Source: Streptomyces sp. TLI_146 (lineage in GTDB: Bacteria > Actinomycetota > Actinomycetes > Streptomycetales > Streptomycetaceae). Taken from it: a DNA stretch of 64,000 nt. A model generated the notes under the pieces. The model saw nothing but the letters and a program-made list of their open reading frames with translations, had not been told where the DNA came from and ran no database searches. Below are positions 35,709 to 44,096 of the stretch, piece after piece. How positions within the stretch are numbered: the first letter of the stretch is position 1; each line of letters begins with the position of its first letter. Where the stretch lies: NCBI RefSeq assembly GCF_002846415.1, contig NZ_PJMX01000001.1:3100001-3164000 (forward strand). Direction: 5' to 3'. The position numbers and the translations under genes are program-made.

Positions 35709-36812
35709 ATGGATGGATCCGTGACCCGCGGCCGGGTTCGCCGGCTGCTGCTCCCCGTGACGGCGGCCTTCGCCGCGGCCGCCCTGCTGGCCGGCTGCTC
35801 CGGCTCCGGCTCCGACGCGGCGCACTCCTCCCCGGCGCAGGCCAACGTGGCCGCGCCGAAGCAGGCCCAGGCGCCGCACCGGGCGGACGGCAACGGCCTC
35901 CAGGCCGACTACGAGCGGGTGATCAAGGACGTACTGCCGTCGGTCGTCCAGATCGACGCGGCCGACAGCCTGGGCTCCGGGATCGTCTACGACGCCCAGG
36001 GGCACATCGTCACCAACGCCCATGTGGTGGGCCGCGAGAACACCTTCAAGGTGTCCACCGCCACCGGCGGCGGCGCGATCGCCGCCAGGCTGGTGGCGGC
36101 CTACCCCGAGCAGGACCTCGCGGTGATCAAGCTGGACTCGGTGCCGAACGGGCTCAAACCGGCCAGGTTCGGCGACTCCACGAAGGTCGCGATGGGCCAG
36201 ATCGTGCTGGCCATGGGCTCGCCGCTGGGCCTGTCCAGCAGCGTCACCCAGGGCATCGTCTCGGCGACCGGCCGGACGGTGACCGAGAGCAGCGCGGGCG
36301 GCGGCACCGGCGCCACCATCGGCAACATGGTGCAGACGTCGGCGGCGATCAACCCGGGCAACAGCGGCGGCGCGCTGGTCAACCTGGACAGCGAGATCAT
36401 CGGCATCCCGACACTGGCGGCGACCGACCCGGACATGGGCGGCAGCGCGGCCCCGGGCATCGGCTTCGCCATCCCGGTCTCGATGGTGAAGACGGTCGCG
36501 GACCAGATCATCAAGAGCGGCAAGGTCACCGACTCGGGCCGGGCGGCCCTCGGCGTGACCGGACGTACCCTCGTCGACTCCGACTACCAGCCCGCGGGCG
36601 TCGCCATCGTCGAGGTGAAGGCGGGCGGGGCGGCCGACAAGGCGGGGCTGAAGGCCGGGGACATCCTCACCCGGCTAGGGGACACCGACATCAGCACCAT
36701 CACCTCGCTGTCGGAGGCGCTGGCCGCCGCCAAGCCCGGCCAGACCGTCCAGGTGACCTATACGCGCGGCGGCTCGGTGAAGACCGCCCAGGTCACCCTC
36801 GGCGAGATCTGA
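35709..36812 (+). CDS. HtrA/DegP-like trypsin-PDZ serine protease lipoprotein
   Basis: A 367-residue exported protease. The signal peptide ends in a lipobox (AALLAGCSG), so it should be anchored by lipid. The catalytic triad is visible: His in HIVTNAHVVG, Asp in EQDLAVIKL and Ser in NPGNSGGAL. A C-terminal PDZ domain (about 275-365) has VAIVEVKAGGAADKAGLKAG. It probably degrades misfolded envelope proteins. The ATG at 35709 is preferred to an upstream ATG at 35679. A strong two-way hairpin follows. Confidence 0.92.
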   Translation: MDGSVTRGRVRRLLLPVTAAFAAAALLAGCSGSGSDAAHSSPAQANVAAPKQAQAPHRADGNGLQADYERVIKDVLPSVVQIDAADSLGSGIVYDAQGHIVTNAHVVGRENTFKVSTATGGGAIAARLVAAYPEQDLAVIKLDSVPNGLKPARFGDSTKVAMGQIVLAMGSPLGLSSSVTQGIVSATGRTVTESSAGGGTGATIGNMVQTSAAINPGNSGGALVNLDSEIIGIPTLAATDPDMGGSAAPGIGFAIPVSMVKTVADQIIKSGKVTDSGRAALGVTGRTLVDSDYQPAGVAIVEVKAGGAADKAGLKAGDILTRLGDTDISTITSLSEALAAAKPGQTVQVTYTRGGSVKTAQVTLGEI

Positions 36813-36837
36813 GCGCCCCCGCGCGGGGAGCGCACGG

Positions 36838-36872
36838 CGGCGCCCGCGGACCGAAGAGGTCCGCGGGCGCCG
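36838..36872. terminator. bidirectional terminator
   Basis: Perfect 15-bp arms (CGGCGCCCGCGGACC and complement) around GAAGA between convergent genes. Confidence 0.78.
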
Positions 36873-36897
36873 TCTCGTGCCACCGTGCGTCCGCGCG

Positions 36898-37107
36898 TCA
36901 GGACGCGTCGGCGTGCAGGCTCATCGGGCCGTAGATCTTCTTGCCGTCGTCGAAGAGGTGCACCTGGTCGGCCCCGCCTTCCAGCAGGTCCTTCCAGACC
37001 TCACCGATCCAGGACTCCGCGTCGCCCTGGGTCGTGAACTCCTCCGGTGCCACCGCCGGCTCGACCTCCGTCCCGTCGGACTTCTCGAATCGCCACGTCC
37101 ACGCCAT
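36898..37107 (-). CDS. small conserved hypothetical protein
   Basis: A 69-residue soluble protein (MAWTWRFEKSDG...) with no known domain. Aromatic/acidic composition and a helical middle (DAESWIGEVWKDLLEGG). The ATG at 37107 has a GGGAGG site 5 nt upstream. It is divergent from cobU with an 79-bp gap. A much longer ORF in this frame (to 41355) is only the antisense shadow of the cob and lysyltransferase genes. Role unknown. Confidence 0.75.
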   Translation of the reverse strand: MAWTWRFEKSDGTEVEPAVAPEEFTTQGDAESWIGEVWKDLLEGGADQVHLFDDGKKIYGPMSLHADAS

Positions 37108-37186
37108 GTGCGCCTCCCGGGTCACGTTGCTGCCCGCAGCGTAGCCGGGCGCGCACCGCCCGCGGTGACGCGGGAGGATCGTCTTC

Positions 37187-38374
37187 GTGGAACTGACTCT
37201 CCTCGGCACCGGGGCCCCCGCCGGGCTGCCGCGCCCCGACTGCCCCTGCGCCGCGTGCGCCTCGGCCCGCGGCGACCAGGCGCGCGCCGCGACCGCCCTG
37301 CTCGTCGACGGCGCCCTGCTGCTCGATCTGACCCCCGGGGCGGCGCTCGCCGCCGCCCGGGCCGGGCACTCGCTCACGGGCGTGCGGCAGGTCCTGCTCA
37401 CCCATCCGCACGACGGGCCCGCGGTGGAGCTGCCCCCCGGGCTCCCGTCGGCCGGGCGGGTCCCTGACGGCCGGGTCCTGACGCTGATCAGCGGACACCG
37501 GGTGCGGGCCGTGCCGATGGACGCGCCGGGCACCGGGTACGAGGTGACCTCCCCGGAGGGCGAGCGGCTGCTGTATCTGCCGCCCGGGGGCGCGCCGTCG
37601 GGGATGGCCGGGGCGTCGCACCCGTACGACATGGTGGTCTGCGACGTCCTGGGGCGGCCGGACGCGCTGGCCCGGCTGCGGGCGGCGGGCGCCGTGGGGC
37701 CCGCCACCGATGTGGTGGCCGCGCACGTGGACCACGACGTGCCGCCCGGCCGGGAGCTGGCCAGGAGGCTGGCGGCGGCCGGGGCGCGGGCGGTGCCGGA
37801 CGGGACGACGCTGATCGTCGGGGAGTACCACGCGGTGCCCGACCTGCCGCGCCGCACGCTGGTCCTCGGCGGGGCCCGCTCGGGCAAGTCCGTGGAGGCC
37901 GAGCGCCGTCTGGAGGCCTTCCCCGAGGTCGTGTACGTGGCGACGGGCGGCACCCGGGAGGGCGATCCGGAGTGGGCGGCGCGGGTCGGGCTGCACCGCG
38001 AGCGGCGGCCCGGAGCCTGGCGCACGGAGGAGACCTGCGACCTGGTGCCGCTGCTCGCCTCGCCCGGGCCCGCGCTGCTCGTGGACTGCCTGTCGCTGTG
38101 GCTGACGGACGCGATGGACCGGGCCGGGGCGTGGGAGGAGGAGAAGCTGCCGGAGGCGGTGCGGGAGCGGGTGGCCGAGCTGGTCGCGGCGGTCCGCGCG
38201 ACCTCCAGGACCGTGGTGTTCGTCAGCAACGAGGTGGGCTCCGGGGTGGTGCCCGCGACGCGCGCCGGACGGATGTTCCGGGACGAGCTCGGCAGGCTCA
38301 ACACGGCGGTCGCGGGCGAGTGCGAGCACGTGCTCCTGGTGGTCGCCGGGCAGGCGCTGGTGCTGCGCGGCTGA
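37187..38374 (+). CDS. cobU: adenosylcobinamide kinase/guanylyltransferase with degenerate metallo-beta-lactamase-like N-terminus
   Basis: A 395-residue bifunctional enzyme of cobalamin assembly: phosphorylates adenosylcobinamide and adds GMP. The CobU domain occupies residues 222-395: Walker A LGGARSGKSVEAE (228-235), YVATGGTREGD, CLSLWLTDAM and VSNEVGSGVVP. The first 215 residues resemble a metallo-beta-lactamase fold (LLGTGAP start, PDCPCAAC, LLTHPHDG, AAHVDHD), but the HxHxDH zinc motif is incomplete (HPHDGP), so catalysis there is doubtful. A GTG start. It is followed 75 bp later by cobT. Confidence 0.9.
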   Translation: MELTLLGTGAPAGLPRPDCPCAACASARGDQARAATALLVDGALLLDLTPGAALAAARAGHSLTGVRQVLLTHPHDGPAVELPPGLPSAGRVPDGRVLTLISGHRVRAVPMDAPGTGYEVTSPEGERLLYLPPGGAPSGMAGASHPYDMVVCDVLGRPDALARLRAAGAVGPATDVVAAHVDHDVPPGRELARRLAAAGARAVPDGTTLIVGEYHAVPDLPRRTLVLGGARSGKSVEAERRLEAFPEVVYVATGGTREGDPEWAARVGLHRERRPGAWRTEETCDLVPLLASPGPALLVDCLSLWLTDAMDRAGAWEEEKLPEAVRERVAELVAAVRATSRTVVFVSNEVGSGVVPATRAGRMFRDELGRLNTAVAGECEHVLLVVAGQALVLRG

Positions 38375-38448
38375 GCGGACGGGCCGCGGGGCCCGATCTT
38401 GCCGCACCACCCGCGGGGCGGCCCCGCACTGCCGGTACTGTTCGGCGA

Positions 38449-39522
38449 ATGAGCAGGCTGAATCTCGACGACTTCTCCGATCTGATCGAACGCCCCGACA
38501 GCGGTGTGCGGCGTGACGCCGAGGAACGCCGGGAGCGGCTGACCGTGCCGTCCGGCGCGCTCGGCCGGCTCGACGAGCTGGGCGAGTGGCTGTCCGCCGC
38601 GCAGGGCACGGTTCCCGTCAAACCCATCGAGCACCCGCGCGTGATCCTCTTCGCGGGCGACCACGGCGTCGCCGAGCTGGGCGTCTCGGCCCGCCCGGCG
38701 GGCTCCGCGCACACCCTGGTGCGGTCGGTCCTGGACGGCGCGGGCCCGGTCTCCGTACTGGCCCGCCGTCTGAACACCTCCGTACGGATCGTCGACGCGG
38801 GTCTGGACTGCGACCCGGAGCTGCTGCCCGAGGACGTCGTACGGCACCGGGTGCGGCGCGGCAGCGGGCGGATCGACATCGAGGACGCGCTGACCGTGGA
38901 GGAGGCCGAGGCGGCCGTACGCCTCGGGATGCGTATCGCCGACGAGGAGGCCGACTCCGGCACCGACCTGGTCGTCCTCGGCGACCTCAGCGTCGGCGGC
39001 ACCACCGCCGCGGCCACCCTGATCGCGGCGCTCTGCGGCACCGACGCCTCCGTGGTCACGGGGCGTGGCGGGGCGACGATCGACGACCTGGCGTGGATGC
39101 GCAAGTGCGCGGCGATCCGGGACGCGCTGCGCCGGGCACGGCCGGTTCTGGGCGACCAGCTGGAGCTGCTGGCGGCCGTGGGCGGTGCCGACCTTGCCGC
39201 GACCACCGGTTTTCTGCTTCAGTGCGCGGTGCGCCGAATGCCGGTCATCCTCGACGGGGTGGTCTCCTCGGCCTGCGCGCTCGTTGCCCAGCGGGCCGCC
39301 TTCCGGGCTCCGGACTGGTGGCTGGCAGGTCAGCTGAGCGGTGAACCGGCCCAGTCCAAGGCACTGGACCGGATGGCACTCAACCCTCTGCTCGATCACG
39401 GCGTCACTGTCGGTGAAGGAACCGGGGCCCTGCTCGCGCTCCCCCTCGTGCAGGCCGCCGCCGCCCTTGCCGCGGAGCTGCCCGAGCGCGCGGAGACCGA
39501 GGGGGATCGCGCCGAAGACTGA
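38449..39522 (+). CDS. cobT: nicotinate-nucleotide--dimethylbenzimidazole phosphoribosyltransferase
   Basis: Makes alpha-ribazole phosphate from dimethylbenzimidazole and nicotinate mononucleotide for the lower ligand of cobalamin. 357 residues, normal length. Motifs: VILFAGDHGVAELGVSARPA, the glycine loop LGDLSVGGTTAAATLIAALCG and the catalytic-Glu region DHGVTVGEGTGALLALPLV near the end. The ATG 38449 follows the end of cobU by 75 bp. A terminator-like hairpin follows. Confidence 0.95.
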   Translation: MSRLNLDDFSDLIERPDSGVRRDAEERRERLTVPSGALGRLDELGEWLSAAQGTVPVKPIEHPRVILFAGDHGVAELGVSARPAGSAHTLVRSVLDGAGPVSVLARRLNTSVRIVDAGLDCDPELLPEDVVRHRVRRGSGRIDIEDALTVEEAEAAVRLGMRIADEEADSGTDLVVLGDLSVGGTTAAATLIAALCGTDASVVTGRGGATIDDLAWMRKCAAIRDALRRARPVLGDQLELLAAVGGADLAATTGFLLQCAVRRMPVILDGVVSSACALVAQRAAFRAPDWWLAGQLSGEPAQSKALDRMALNPLLDHGVTVGEGTGALLALPLVQAAAALAAELPERAETEGDRAED

Positions 39523-39530
39523 GTCGCGGC

Positions 39531-39554
39531 GCGGCCGGGCATCGCCCCGGCCGC
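39531..39554 (+). terminator. hairpin after cobT
   Basis: A 9-bp stem GCGGCCGGG/CCCGGCCGC with a 6-nt loop, 9 bp after the cobT stop; separates cobUT from the next gene. Confidence 0.55.
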
Positions 39555-39606
39555 GGCTGTGACCGGCCATGAGGCGCGATGTCCATGCCCCATATGATCG
39601 CGTTTC

Positions 39607-41373
39607 ATGGGAGAAGTCCGCTTGACCACCGAAGGATTGAACCGGAGTACCGTCCGGTCGCGACGCAGTGCGGCATTCGCCGTCTGGTATCTGCGCGCCG
39701 TGACGTTCATCAACTTCCTGAGCGCCGTGTGGGTTTCGCTGGGCCAGGACCTTCGGCGTCACAACACGGACGACTATTTCACGCCGTACCTGCTGGACGC
39801 GGGATTCGCCTCGGGCGTGGTCACGCTGTTCCTCGCGGTCACCATGCGCCGCCGCAAGCGGGCCGCCTGGATCCTCAACCTCGTGCTCGGCGGGCTCGTC
39901 CTGCTGCTGTTCGCGTTCGTCATGGTCTTCCCGGAGCTCCGCGGGCACGCGCAGAACTGGGTGTCGCTGGTCCTGACAGCGGCCTTCGTGCTCGCGCTGC
40001 TGCTCGGCCGCCGGGAGTTCTACGCCAAGGGCGACCGCTCCAACCCCCGGCTCGCGGCCGTCGTCGCGGGCGTCGGGCTGCTGGTCACCTCGCTGCTGGC
40101 CACGCTCCTGGTCACCGTGACCAACACGTACGAGGGCAGCCAGCACTCCACGTTCCTGGGCCGCTGGCGGTACGGCGTGATGCGGCTCGTCTCGCTGGTG
40201 CCGGACGACCACGACATCACCGGGATCGACACCCCGGGCTGGGTCGACGTCACCATCAACGTCCTGTCCACACTGCTGCTCATCGCCGTGATCTACGCGG
40301 CCTTCCGCAACCGCAAGGCCGTCGACCCGATCACCGTCGAGGACGAGGACAAGCTGCGCGCGCTCCTGGACAAGCAGGGCGAGCGCGACTCGCTCGGCTA
40401 CTTCGCGCTGCGCCGCGAGAAGAGCGTCATCTGGTCCCCCACCGGCAAGGCCGCCGTGGCCTACCGGGTGGTGGGCGGTGTGTCGCTGGCCTCCGGCGAC
40501 CCGATCGGCGACCCCGAGGCGTGGCCCGGCGCGATCGAGCCGTGGCTGGCCGAGGCGCGTGAGCACGGCTGGACCCCGGCGGTGATGGGCGCCAGCGAGG
40601 AGGCGGGCACCATCTACGCCCGGCACGGCCTGGACGCGCTCGAACTCGGCGACGAGGCGCTGGTGGAGACCGCCGACTTCACCCTGGACGGCCGCGCCAT
40701 GCGGACCGTGCGCCAGGCGTACAACCGGGTGAAGCGTGCCGGGTACGAGGTGAGGATCCGCCGCCACGCGGACATCCCTGCCGATGAGATGAGTGAACTG
40801 CTGCGCAAGGCCGACGACTGGCGCGACGGCGCCACCGAGCGCGGTTTCTCCATGGCCCTGGGCCGTCTGGGTGACCCGGCGGACGGCCAGTGCGTGATGC
40901 TGGAGTGCACCGACGGCAACGGCGACCTGCGGGCCGTCCTGAGCTTCGTGCCGTGGGGCCCCAACGGGCTCTCCCTCGACCTGATGCGCCGCGACCGGGA
41001 CTCCGAGAACGGCCTGATGGAGTTCATGGTCATCGAGCTCCTGCAGCGCGCCAAGGAGATCCAGATCACCCAGGTCTCGCTGAACTTCGCGATGTTCCGC
41101 TCCGTCTTCGAACGCGGCTCGAAGCTCGGCGCGGGGCCCGTGCTGAGGCTGTGGCGCTCGCTGCTCAGCTTCTTCTCCCGCTGGTGGCAGATCGAGTCGC
41201 TGTACCGCGCCAACGCCAAGTACCGACCGATCTGGGAGCCCCGCTTCATGCTCTTCGAGAAGTCCGCCGACCTGCCGCGCATCGGTATCGCGGCCGCGCG
41301 CGCGGAAGGCTTCCTGGAGGCTCCCGGGCTGCCCAAGTGGCTGCACCGCAAGCACCTGGAGTCCCAGAGGTGA
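39607..41373 (+). CDS. MprF-like phosphatidylglycerol lysyltransferase domain protein
   Basis: A 588-residue membrane enzyme. About six N-terminal helices (25-250) are followed by a C-terminal DUF2156/LPG-synthase domain (about 250-580) with LGYFALRREKSVIWSPTGKA, AYRVVGGVSLASGDPIGD and MEFMVIELLQRAKEI. Such proteins move lysine or other aminoacyl groups from tRNA to lipids, lowering surface charge and raising resistance to cationic peptides. The amino acid used is not certain. The ATG at 39607 is the first start. Its stop overlaps the next gene's GTG. Confidence 0.88.
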   Translation: MGEVRLTTEGLNRSTVRSRRSAAFAVWYLRAVTFINFLSAVWVSLGQDLRRHNTDDYFTPYLLDAGFASGVVTLFLAVTMRRRKRAAWILNLVLGGLVLLLFAFVMVFPELRGHAQNWVSLVLTAAFVLALLLGRREFYAKGDRSNPRLAAVVAGVGLLVTSLLATLLVTVTNTYEGSQHSTFLGRWRYGVMRLVSLVPDDHDITGIDTPGWVDVTINVLSTLLLIAVIYAAFRNRKAVDPITVEDEDKLRALLDKQGERDSLGYFALRREKSVIWSPTGKAAVAYRVVGGVSLASGDPIGDPEAWPGAIEPWLAEAREHGWTPAVMGASEEAGTIYARHGLDALELGDEALVETADFTLDGRAMRTVRQAYNRVKRAGYEVRIRRHADIPADEMSELLRKADDWRDGATERGFSMALGRLGDPADGQCVMLECTDGNGDLRAVLSFVPWGPNGLSLDLMRRDRDSENGLMEFMVIELLQRAKEIQITQVSLNFAMFRSVFERGSKLGAGPVLRLWRSLLSFFSRWWQIESLYRANAKYRPIWEPRFMLFEKSADLPRIGIAAARAEGFLEAPGLPKWLHRKHLESQR

Positions 41374-42113
41374 GGGGTCCCCGCTCCCTGACCGGCAACG
41401 GACCAGTACGTCGGTTCGTCCGGCGGGAGTGGGGTCCGCTCCACCTGGCCGTCCGCTACGCGCTCACCACCCAGCGCTGGCGGGCGGTCCCCATGACGCT
41501 CGGCGCGGTCGCGCTGACATCGTTGTTCCAGATCGTCCAGAGCCAGCCGTGGGGCTTCCGGCCGGTCCAGGTGATCGGCTCGGTCAAGGCCGAGGACGCG
41601 CTGTGGATCTCGCTGCTGCGCACCCCGCTCTCCCTCTTCGTCCCGGCCCTGGACCTGCCGGTCTGGGGCGCGCTCGCCCAGCTCCTGCTGGTGTTCGGGA
41701 TCGCGGAGATCTGCATCGGCCGCCGCCACACCCTGCTCATCGCGTACACGGCGACGCTGGCCGGGACGATGTACGCGCGCGTGGGCATCGCCCTCGGCCC
41801 CGACAGCGTCCTGGGGCTGCCCGCCTCGGACGCCAAGATGGTCGACACCGGCCCCTCGGCCGCGGTGGTGGGGCTCGCGGTGTACGTGTGCTGGCGCTAC
41901 CGGGCGTACTGGACGGCCGGGGTCGTGACCGCCTCGATGGCCGGCGAGGTGGCGCTCAAGGACAACCTCGCGGGCAAGGAGCACATCGCGGCGATCGTCG
42001 CGGTGGGCGTGCTGTGCTGGATCACCTCGGTACGCCAGAAGCGCCGCCGCGACCGCGCCGCTCAGGGGCGGCGCACCGGCAGCCTGTCCGGGGCACCGCC
42101 GATAAAGTCCTGA
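41370..42113 (+). CDS. polytopic membrane protein, rhomboid-like
   Basis: A 247-residue membrane protein with about six helices, coupled to the lysyltransferase by a GTGA overlap. The segment VDTGPSAAVVGLAVYVCWRY, with the final helix AIVAVGVLCWITSV, resembles the actinobacterial rhomboid-like family; a Ser is present in DTGPS, but I do not see a sure catalytic pair. The tight coupling suggests a job with lipid aminoacylation, such as flipping or cleavage. The last 52 bp overlap the convergent gene 42062-42814. Confidence 0.75.
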   Translation: MRGPRSLTGNGPVRRFVRREWGPLHLAVRYALTTQRWRAVPMTLGAVALTSLFQIVQSQPWGFRPVQVIGSVKAEDALWISLLRTPLSLFVPALDLPVWGALAQLLLVFGIAEICIGRRHTLLIAYTATLAGTMYARVGIALGPDSVLGLPASDAKMVDTGPSAAVVGLAVYVCWRYRAYWTAGVVTASMAGEVALKDNLAGKEHIAAIVAVGVLCWITSVRQKRRRDRAAQGRRTGSLSGAPPIKS

Positions 42114-42814
42114 ACCCGGCGCCGCAGCCGCGTCCAGCGCCGGTCGTGCCGGTAGACCCGCATGGCGGAGCGGGCCCGGGCCCTGGGCCGCTTGCGGTAG
42201 AAGCGGCGGGCCCACGGCGAGCCGGGCCGGGCGAGCCGGATGGCGCCGATCAGCGCCACGAACGGGACCAGCGTGCCCATGATGGCGAGCCGGAACTTGC
42301 CCTTGAAGAGCGCGATCAGCACGAAGCAGAAGTTGATCCAGAGGGTGAGGATGAACGACGCCCGGTCGTGCTGCTCCTGCGGGGTCATGTCGTTGACGCC
42401 GAGCGGCGAGAACCCGCCGAGGGTGAGCAGCACCAGGGCGGCGGTCAGCACCACCACCTCGACGCTCTTGCGGCCCTGCTCGGTCCAGTAGACGTCGTCC
42501 AGGTGCAGGATCAGCGCGAACTCGTCCAGGACCAGGCCCGCGCCGACGCCGAAGACCACCGCGAAGACACAGGCGCCGATCCCCTGCCGCCCGCTGCCGA
42601 CCGCCCCGAACCCGCCCGCCACGGTGAGGATCACCCCGGGCACCACGTGGTGGATGTGCATCCCGCCCGGCCTGATGTTGCGGAACGGGCCGCGCCCGGC
42701 CCGGATGAGCCGGGTGATCGTACGGGTGACGAGGAAGGTCAGCACGAACGACGCGAGGGCGAGCAGCATCGGAAGCTTGCCCGGCTCGACGAAGTTCCGG
42801 TTGAACCAGCTCAT
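42062..42814 (-). CDS. polytopic membrane protein of unknown function
   Basis: A 250-residue protein with about six membrane helices and a basic C-terminal tail. Visible features: RNIRPGGMHIHHVVPGVILT with a His cluster and VLDEFALILHLDDVYWTEQGR with acidic residues, both conserved-looking and possibly metal-binding. The start is ATG 42814 or 42820. The 3' end overlaps the convergent 41370-42113 gene by 52 bp. Known in Streptomyces as an uncharacterised integral membrane family; no function assigned. Confidence 0.78.
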   Translation of the reverse strand: MSWFNRNFVEPGKLPMLLALASFVLTFLVTRTITRLIRAGRGPFRNIRPGGMHIHHVVPGVILTVAGGFGAVGSGRQGIGACVFAVVFGVGAGLVLDEFALILHLDDVYWTEQGRKSVEVVVLTAALVLLTLGGFSPLGVNDMTPQEQHDRASFILTLWINFCFVLIALFKGKFRLAIMGTLVPFVALIGAIRLARPGSPWARRFYRKRPRARARSAMRVYRHDRRWTRLRRRVQDFIGGAPDRLPVRRP

Positions 42815-42904
42815 CCCCATCCGCCCTGAATCGGAGGAGTACCCGCAATACGCGCAATTTACCCCGGCGGGGCCGGGAGTGACGCGCGGGATACCCTGCG
42901 GCCG

Positions 42905-43678
42905 ATGAATCCCATGGACGGCATACGGTTCGCCTTCGGCACGCTCACCGCGCTCCCGGTACGGGTCACCCGCTGGGACCGCGAGGCGGCCCGCTCCGGG
43001 ATGCTCTGGGCCCCCCTGGCGGGCCTGGTCCTCGGCCTGGGCGCGGCGGCCGTAGGAGGCCTCCTGCTGCTCCTCGGCTCGGGCCCGCTGCTCGCCGCGG
43101 TCGCCACGGCCGCGGTCCCGGCCGCGCTCACCCGGGGGCTGCACCTGGACGGCCTCGCGGACGTGGCGGACGGGCTCGGCAGCGCGAAGCCCGCGGAGGA
43201 CGCGCTGCGGATCATGAAGCAGTCGGACATCGGCCCGTTCGGCGTGCTCACCCTGGTCTTCGTCCTCCTGGGCCAGGTGGCCGTCCTCGCCGAGCTGTAC
43301 GCGCAGAGCTGGGCCCGGGGCGCGGTGGCGGCGGTGGTCGCGGCCGCCACGGCCCGCCTGGCCCTCACCCTAACCTGCCGCCCGGCCGTCCCTCCGGCCC
43401 GCCCTGACGGCCTGGGAGCGGCGGTGGCGGGTGCGGTGCCCCTGCGGGCGGCGGTGGGGGTGGCGGTGCTGGTCGCGGCGGTGTGCGCGGCGGGGGCGGG
43501 GGTGACGCTGGGGTGGGGCGCGGCGCTCCACCACGGTCTGGCGGTCGCGGGCGGCCTGGTGGCGGGCCAGCTGCTCCTGGCCCATTGTGTGCGCCGGTTC
43601 GGCGGGGTGACGGGGGATGTGTTCGGCGCGGTGGAGGAGGCGGCGGTGACGGCGACCCTGATCGTGTCGGTGCTCTAA
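42905..43678 (+). CDS. cobS: adenosylcobinamide-GDP ribazoletransferase
   Basis: Final step of nucleotide-loop assembly: joins adenosylcobinamide-GDP with alpha-ribazole. A 257-residue membrane protein with about six helices. The signature THRGLHLDGLADVADGLGS-like stretch (RGLHLDGLADVADGLG) carries the acidic residues for Mg2+. It lies about 3.4 kb after cobT on the same strand, with membrane-protein genes between. ATG 42905. The repeat cluster follows. Confidence 0.95.
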   Translation: MNPMDGIRFAFGTLTALPVRVTRWDREAARSGMLWAPLAGLVLGLGAAAVGGLLLLLGSGPLLAAVATAAVPAALTRGLHLDGLADVADGLGSAKPAEDALRIMKQSDIGPFGVLTLVFVLLGQVAVLAELYAQSWARGAVAAVVAAATARLALTLTCRPAVPPARPDGLGAAVAGAVPLRAAVGVAVLVAAVCAAGAGVTLGWGAALHHGLAVAGGLVAGQLLLAHCVRRFGGVTGDVFGAVEEAAVTATLIVSVL

Positions 43679-44096
43679 GGCCTACGGCCCTTTTGGCCGG
43701 ACTTCACCTGCGGGCCGGTGGCGGGCTGGCCGCGCAGTTCCCCGCGCCCCTTTTCTGCCCGGTGTTCGTCTGCGGGTGTGTGGTGGGTTGCTCGCGCAGT
43801 TCCCCGCGCCCCTAGGTGGTTCATTACCTGCGGGCCGGTGGTGGGCTGGTCGCGCAGTTCCCCGCGCCCCTAGAGGGTCGGCCGCAGCCGGAGAACCCAG
43901 CTCAGCCACAGGCTTTTAGGGGCGCGGGGAACTGCGCGAGAAGCGGGCACGGTCCGCAGACGAACGAGGGTTTTCGGGGGCGCGGGGCTGTGACATGTGC
44001 GGCTCCGCCGCGTGGGCGCGACCGGCGCCCGTAAGGGGCGCGGGGAACTGCGCGAGCAACCCACCACCGGCCCGCAGACGAGGTCCGGGCAACCCG
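43679..44096. repeat. intergenic repeat cluster, includes a 211-bp block duplicated at 60218
   Basis: A 418-bp convergent gap between cobS and the GH114 gene. Core copies: inverted at about 43730-43751, 43792-43813 and 43850-43871; direct at 43918-43939 and 44034-44055. The segment 43763-43973 matches 60218-60428 with 4 mismatches and no gaps. A second-family element lies at 43977-44023. No gene seen. Confidence 0.82.

Noticed and set aside
37108..37186. cobalamin riboswitch before cobU
   Set aside because: The 79-bp gap is too short for the aptamer and has no B12-box-like sequence.
36898..41355. 1485-residue open frame on the minus strand
   Set aside because: It is the antisense shadow of cobU, cobT and the lysyltransferase; only its last 69 codons (36898-37107) have a ribosome site and a plausible product.
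43679..44096. CRISPR array from regularly repeated 20-mers
   Set aside because: Copies alternate in orientation, spacing is irregular and flanks are related between sites; no cas gene is near.
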